Positions 7,432 through 10,981 of a stretch of 10,981 bases of DNA are shown piece by piece; the stretch's first letter is position 1; every line of letters begins with the position of its first letter. Origin of the DNA: an uncultured bacterium (GTDB lineage: Bacteria; Verrucomicrobiota; Kiritimatiellia; CAIKKV01; CAITUY01); NCBI GenBank assembly GCA_903934155.1, contig CAIZMS010000014.1, positions 1 through 10,981 of the forward strand, in the 5' to 3' direction. The notes under the pieces were generated by a model. It saw nothing but the letters and a program-made list of their open reading frames with translations. It was not told the DNA's origin and made no database searches. Position numbers and translations under genes: made by a program.

Positions 7432-9185
7432 TCCCCGGGATTTGAATCCGCTTGATCCAACGGGAGGAATGCTGAAAACACAGAGCCTGCACCCACACTG
7501 CTCGTGACATGAACGGATCCCCCCGCCGATTCGGCAATCTGATGGACCACCGACAACCCAAGCCCGCTCCCCTCTCCGACGGGCTTGGTTGAAAAGTAGG
7601 GATCAAACACGCGGCCCAGATCCTCCGCAGGAATCCCACACCCCGTGTCCGAAACCGAAAGACACAGCCATTTCAAGGCATCGTTCCCCTGCGGGATCAA
7701 GGCCTTGATTTCATCGGCTCTGTGCACTGTCGTCGTGATGGTGATCAAGCCGCCTTTTTGCCCTATGGCCTGAAGGGCATTGATGTAGAGATTCATCAGC
7801 ATTTGATAGATCTGGGCGGAGTCCGCCAGAATGGTGTCCGGAGCTTCCGCCAACTTCAGGCGAATCTCGACAGAACCAGGGAGTGAGGCTTGAAACAGGG
7901 CCACAGACTCCCTGATGATCATGGCCAACGAAAACCGGGAGGCCCCCTGCTCATCACGCCGCCCGAATGACAATAATTGACGCACCAGGCCCGACGCCCG
8001 CTCAACCGCCTTCACGATCCGGTCAAGATACTCATTCGAGACTGAATCCCCACTGATTCTGGCTTTCATCATGGTCACATACCCGATAATGACATAGAGC
8101 ATGTTGTTGAAATCGTGTGAAATTCCCGCCGCCAAGGTTCCCAGCGCCTGCCTCTTCTCCACTTGACGAACCCTATTCTCAAGCACCTGCGCCCTCGCCA
8201 TGTCATCCAACATCCGGTTTACAGCCCGCGCCAGAAGCGTCAATTCATCATCCCCACCCACCTGAACACGGTCTGACGGAAACGCATCAGGCTTGATCGA
8301 CCGGACAAATCCCGCCAGATGATTCAGTCGCCGGAGAATGTCCTGTTTCACCACCAGAGCGGCCAATCCACAGATCAGGACATACAGAACCAGAAGCGAC
8401 GCCAACATAACGAAACGATCCGACTGGGCATGATCATGCAGGATCACATGGGGAACCCGGATCATAACTTTCAACGGCGGGGCGGAATTAAGCGGATTGA
8501 AGTACAGCGGGATATCCAGCTCGGGACGACACAGGGCGCAGCGGGTGATCACCCGCCCCACCCCTTTCCCGGGGCACACATGAAGCGTCACTCCATAGAG
8601 CTGCGACAGGTAATCCTGTTCCTCCGCATCCACATAGCGAGCCATGACCAGCAATCCGCGCGAGGATCCGCTATAATGGCTGTCCAAAACCGGCGCGGCG
8701 GCACAAAACGCCATCCCCCCAGGTAACATCGCAACACCATGAGCCCCCTCCTTCATCCCGCTTAGCCATCCAAAGCCCTCGAGCCCGGACAGCAGCCCCT
8801 GCAATCGGGTATCGCTTAAAGAATCATTCCTCTGAAGATGTCGTCCATAGATAACGGCACCCTCCGCATTGACAGCCAAAACAAGATGCATTCTGTTTTT
8901 TTGAAAAAACTCATCCGTCAGGTTCGACGTCACATACGCGAGATTGGTATCACTCAGAAATTTACAGGTATCATCCCAGGCGGCCCAATCCTGAACAACC
9001 CCAAACAAGGCGGCGGATTCCGCATCAAATGCCCGCCTCGCCCGCTCGAGCTGATGGCGGACTTCCATCGCTTCAGTTCGCCTCACATTTCTCAACATGA
9101 AATGGTCCGCAAGCAGAAATACACAAAAAAACATCACTCCCCCGGACATGAGCAGAAGCAGTATCATTTTCCGGGCAATAGTCAT
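7401..9185 (-). CDS. CHASE4-HAMP sensor histidine kinase
   Basis: This 594-residue membrane kinase has TM1 at about 7-27, a periplasmic sensor at about 30-255 and TM2 at about 258-279. A HAMP linker follows (about 280-333), then HisKA with H-box GISHDFNNML (phospho-accepting H357) and HATPase_c with N469 in LYINALQA, DTGCGI (513-518), DPYFSTKP and GSGLGL (539-544). All catalytic boxes are present and no receiver domain follows. The sensor begins like CHASE4, with VQDWAAWDDTCKFL at 64-77. It also holds five cysteines (75, 161, 204, 216, 219), including a CALC pair. The start at 9185 is chosen because its ATG overlaps the phosphoesterase stop as ATGA and it leads straight into TM1; upstream in-frame codons lie inside the phosphoesterase. 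It is the last gene of the rfbA-rfbC operon. The H-box type usually pairs with OmpR- or NtrC-type regulators, none of which is here. Confidence 0.92.
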   Translation of the reverse strand: MTIARKMILLLLMSGGVMFFCVFLLADHFMLRNVRRTEAMEVRHQLERARRAFDAESAALFGVVQDWAAWDDTCKFLSDTNLAYVTSNLTDEFFQKNRMHLVLAVNAEGAVIYGRHLQRNDSLSDTRLQGLLSGLEGFGWLSGMKEGAHGVAMLPGGMAFCAAAPVLDSHYSGSSRGLLVMARYVDAEEQDYLSQLYGVTLHVCPGKGVGRVITRCALCRPELDIPLYFNPLNSAPPLKVMIRVPHVILHDHAQSDRFVMLASLLVLYVLICGLAALVVKQDILRRLNHLAGFVRSIKPDAFPSDRVQVGGDDELTLLARAVNRMLDDMARAQVLENRVRQVEKRQALGTLAAGISHDFNNMLYVIIGYVTMMKARISGDSVSNEYLDRIVKAVERASGLVRQLLSFGRRDEQGASRFSLAMIIRESVALFQASLPGSVEIRLKLAEAPDTILADSAQIYQMLMNLYINALQAIGQKGGLITITTTVHRADEIKALIPQGNDALKWLCLSVSDTGCGIPAEDLGRVFDPYFSTKPVGEGSGLGLSVVHQIAESAGGSVHVTSSVGAGSVFSAFLPLDQADSNPGDYHPSSDQVE

Positions 9186-10138
9186 GACTTCACTTTTGTC
9201 ATCAGCGTGTGAATCGTCACCTCGGGCGGACACCAGAAGCGGACATCCACGCCTGAACAGCCGGTTCCCACCGAGGTGTAGCCCTGCATGCCCCGGTAAT
9301 CCCAGGAACGCCGGACCATCCGGAGTGGAACACGGGCATTGATGAACACCGGCATTCCGCCGGGCAGGCAAATCTGGCCGCCATGAGTATGGCCGCAGAG
9401 AACCAGATCAAACCCGCACGCGGCCGCTTTCCGGTAGATCTCCGGGGAATGTGCCAGCAACACGGACGGCACGCCCTGCTCCAGATGAGCCGCCGCCTTC
9501 TGCACATTGTCGGCCTCGTAAAAATGCGGATCATCCACCCCGGCCAGGGACAGCATCGAGCCCCCCCGCTTCAACAGGACAGATTCATTCATGAGAAGGT
9601 GGATACCCATGTCCTCAAGCGGCGGAACCATTTCTATGAAATCATGATTCCCCAGCACCGCATAGACCTCGCCCCGCAAGACCTTGCGCAGGCGCGCCAT
9701 GGCCTCCAGAACCGGATGAGTCGAACCATGTGTCCGTGACCGGAAATCGCCAGTTAGCACACACAAGTCATACTGAAGGGGCGCGACCGCCGCCGCAATG
9801 GCATCGGCCATGCCGGCGGTGATGTCAAGATGCAGGTCGGAAATTTGAAGGATGGTGAATCCATTAAACTCGGCACCCAACCTCGGAAGCACCACCGGAT
9901 TCCGGCAAACCACCGCATGCAGCGCATTGCGACGACCCCTCGCGTAGAGTCCCGTCAGCTTCAAGCTAAGCCGGATCAGCCAATGCAGCCAAAGCATGTT
10001 CTCAATGTGAAAGTAGGTCAGCCCGTGCCCCATAACACGGGCCACCCAGTGGGACTGCATATGAAGCCGCTGCGCCAGGTGTGCCCGGCCCACACGCTGC
10101 TCCAACGCTCGATAGAGGGCTTCAGAATCCATGTCCAT
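9182..10138 (-). CDS. Calcineurin-like metallophosphoesterase (YkuE/YaeI-like)
   Basis: This 318-residue protein contains the full set of binuclear metal ligands of the calcineurin-like phosphoesterase fold: D101 and H103 in ISDLHLD, D131 in LTGDF, N165-H166 in LGNHD, H230 in LLAHSP, and H250/H252 in CGHTHGGQ. The C-terminal VGTGCSGVDVRFWCPPEV is typical of the YkuE/YaeI group. The first 90 residues lack a clear signal peptide and hold a Trp/Leu-rich segment (about 48-64) followed by the basic stretch ARGRRN, suggesting peripheral attachment to the inner membrane. Relatives include lipid pyrophosphatases such as LpxG, so a glycolipid or undecaprenyl phosphate substrate is possible but unproven. 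Its ATG overlaps the rfbC stop (TAATG) and its stop overlaps the kinase start (ATGA). A second ATG two codons in (10132) is an alternative start. Confidence 0.9.
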   Translation of the reverse strand: MDMDSEALYRALEQRVGRAHLAQRLHMQSHWVARVMGHGLTYFHIENMLWLHWLIRLSLKLTGLYARGRRNALHAVVCRNPVVLPRLGAEFNGFTILQISDLHLDITAGMADAIAAAVAPLQYDLCVLTGDFRSRTHGSTHPVLEAMARLRKVLRGEVYAVLGNHDFIEMVPPLEDMGIHLLMNESVLLKRGGSMLSLAGVDDPHFYEADNVQKAAAHLEQGVPSVLLAHSPEIYRKAAACGFDLVLCGHTHGGQICLPGGMPVFINARVPLRMVRRSWDYRGMQGYTSVGTGCSGVDVRFWCPPEVTIHTLMTKVKS

Positions 10139-10692
10139 TATCGCGGCAGTTCATCAGACGCCATCGCGACCAGCGGCTTCATCATTGTATCCCGCTTCGA
10201 CAGGATCGGCGCCGACACCGGCCACGGAATGGCCAGATCGGGATCGGACCACAGAATCCCCTTTTCATCCTTCGGGGAATAGGCCGCACTACACTTGTAC
10301 ATAAAATCCACCTCATCGCTCAGCACACAGAATCCGTGCGCAAAGCCGGCGGGAACAAAAAACTGATGATGGTTCGTTTCAGAAAGAATGGCCGCCACCC
10401 ATTTTCCGAAGGTCGGTGACCCGAGCCGAACATCCACGGCCACATCATAGATCTCGCCCTTTACGACCCACACCAGCTTATCCTGAGGATTCGGCAGCTG
10501 ATAATGCAAGCCCCGCAATGTGCCTTTGACCGACCGCGACCAGTTATCCTGGATAAAGGTCACCCCAATCCCGGCCGCCCGGTAGGCCTCCGCCTTATAA
10601 GTCTCCTGGAAAAATCCACGGGAATCCCCGAACACATCAGGAATCACCAATTTAACCTCTGGAATCGATTGGGAAATCACCTGCAAGGCCAT
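10138..10692 (-). CDS. rfbC: dTDP-4-dehydrorhamnose 3,5-epimerase
   Basis: RmlC/RfbC performs the third step of dTDP-L-rhamnose synthesis, double epimerisation of dTDP-4-dehydro-6-deoxyglucose at C3 and C5, in the cytoplasm. The 184-residue length is standard. Recognisable family text includes PDVFGDSRGFFQETY (18-32), FIQDNWSRSVKGTLRGLHYQ (46-65) with catalytic H63, DKLVWVVKGEIYDVAVDVR (71-89) with K72, FVPAGFAHGF (112-121) with H119, and YKCSAAYSP with the active-site Tyr132. All expected active-site residues are seen. It follows rfbA by 2 nt, with GGAGGA (positions 10707-10702) 9 nt before its ATG, and shares a TAATG junction with the phosphoesterase gene. The product would feed O-antigen, exopolysaccharide or glycoprotein synthesis. 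Confidence 0.97.
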   Translation of the reverse strand: MALQVISQSIPEVKLVIPDVFGDSRGFFQETYKAEAYRAAGIGVTFIQDNWSRSVKGTLRGLHYQLPNPQDKLVWVVKGEIYDVAVDVRLGSPTFGKWVAAILSETNHHQFFVPAGFAHGFCVLSDEVDFMYKCSAAYSPKDEKGILWSDPDLAIPWPVSAPILSKRDTMMKPLVAMASDELPR

Positions 10693-10694
10693 GG

Positions 10695-10981
10695 TCAGGA
10701 TTCCTCCGCCATGCGCATCAGGTACTGGCCGTATTCATTCTTGGCCATTTCCTGCCCGAGCGCCTTCAACTGATCCCGGGTGATATACCCCAGTGAATAG
10801 GCAATCTCCTCGATACAGGCCATCTTGAAGCCCTGCCGGACCTGAACCGTCTGAACAAAACTGGCGGCATGATACATCGAATCATGCGTCCCGGTATCCA
10901 GCCACGCAAAGCCACGTCCGAGTGAATGAACCTTCATGGTTCCGGCCTTCAGAGAGGCCAGGTTGATATCCGTAATTTCCA
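10695..10981 (-). CDS. rfbA: Glucose-1-phosphate thymidylyltransferase, C-terminal part
   Basis: RmlA/RfbA makes dTDP-glucose from glucose 1-phosphate and dTTP, the first step of the dTDP-L-rhamnose pathway. Only the last 95 or so residues are in the window; the gene runs off the right edge. Reading in from position 10979, the frame begins EITDINLASLKAGTMK, showing that the Met at 10937 is internal. GRGFAWLDTGTHDSMYHAASF, KMACIEEIAYSLGYI and KNEYGQYL near the end are close to the RmlA consensus C-terminus. It is the first visible gene of the minus-strand operon. rfbB and rfbD, needed to complete the pathway, are not in the window and may lie further right. Confidence 0.96.
   Translation of the reverse strand, partial: EITDINLASLKAGTMKVHSLGRGFAWLDTGTHDSMYHAASFVQTVQVRQGFKMACIEEIAYSLGYITRDQLKALGQEMAKNEYGQYLMRMAEES

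Noticed and set aside
3521..9185. Response regulator and CHASE4 kinase as a cognate pair
   Set aside because: They lie in different operons on opposite strands, and their families (NarL-type output versus HisKA ISHDFNN kinase) usually do not pair.
9185..9371. Longer kinase start at 9371
   Set aside because: The extra 62 residues lie inside the phosphoesterase coding region and resemble no domain. The ATGA overlap at 9185 leads directly into the first membrane segment.
1..10981. Mobile element, prophage, CRISPR array or tRNA
   Set aside because: No transposase, integrase, terminal repeats, spaced direct repeats or cloverleaf-like segment was seen. Nearly all bases are accounted for by protein-coding genes.

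Overview
The window reads as a chromosomal segment of a Gram-negative bacterium with a moderately high G+C content. The evidence is an RND efflux pump, dTDP-rhamnose synthesis genes and type IV pilin-like proteins. The long PilX-type protein, with its extended conserved C-terminal region, and a small stand-alone pseudopilin operon recall bacteria of the PVC group (Verrucomicrobiota, Kiritimatiellota, Lentisphaerota) or some deltaproteobacterial lineages. That placement is an inference from protein style, because the window holds no phylogenetic marker gene.

Layout, plus strand: (i) the 3' end of an RND periplasmic adaptor gene (1-363), followed after 19 nt by a complete HAE1-type RND permease (383-3496). 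(ii) A NarL/FixJ-type response regulator (3521-4159), 24 nt after the permease and with no kinase beside it. (iii) An 83-nt intergenic region with two inverted repeats and a possible weak terminator. (iv) A tightly packed three-gene operon of prepilin-like proteins (4243-7431): a PilV/GspI-like protein, a PilW/GspJ-like protein and a large PilX/GspK-position protein. The order resembles the minor pseudopilin tip complex of type II secretion and type IV pilus systems.

Layout, minus strand, reading from the right edge: the 3' end of rfbA (10981-10695), rfbC (10692-10138), a calcineurin-like metallophosphoesterase (10138-9182) and a CHASE4-HAMP histidine kinase (9185-7401). The junctions are a 2-nt gap, a TAATG overlap and an ATGA overlap, so this is one operon with likely translational coupling. 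It converges on the pilin operon, and the two terminal coding regions overlap tail to tail by 31 bp with no visible terminator.

Functionally, the window is all envelope biology: drug or toxin efflux, a surface or secretion pseudopilin complex, activated rhamnose for surface glycans, and sensing. The kinase (HisKA type with an ISHDFNN H-box) and the regulator (LuxR/NarL output) are not a typical pair, so each probably has its partner elsewhere. I see no RNA genes, CRISPR arrays, insertion sequences or prophage genes. Nothing here is clearly a new system. The most unusual points are the kinase and phosphoesterase coupled into a rhamnose operon, the cysteine-rich sensor domain of that kinase, and the compact IJK-like pilin operon.
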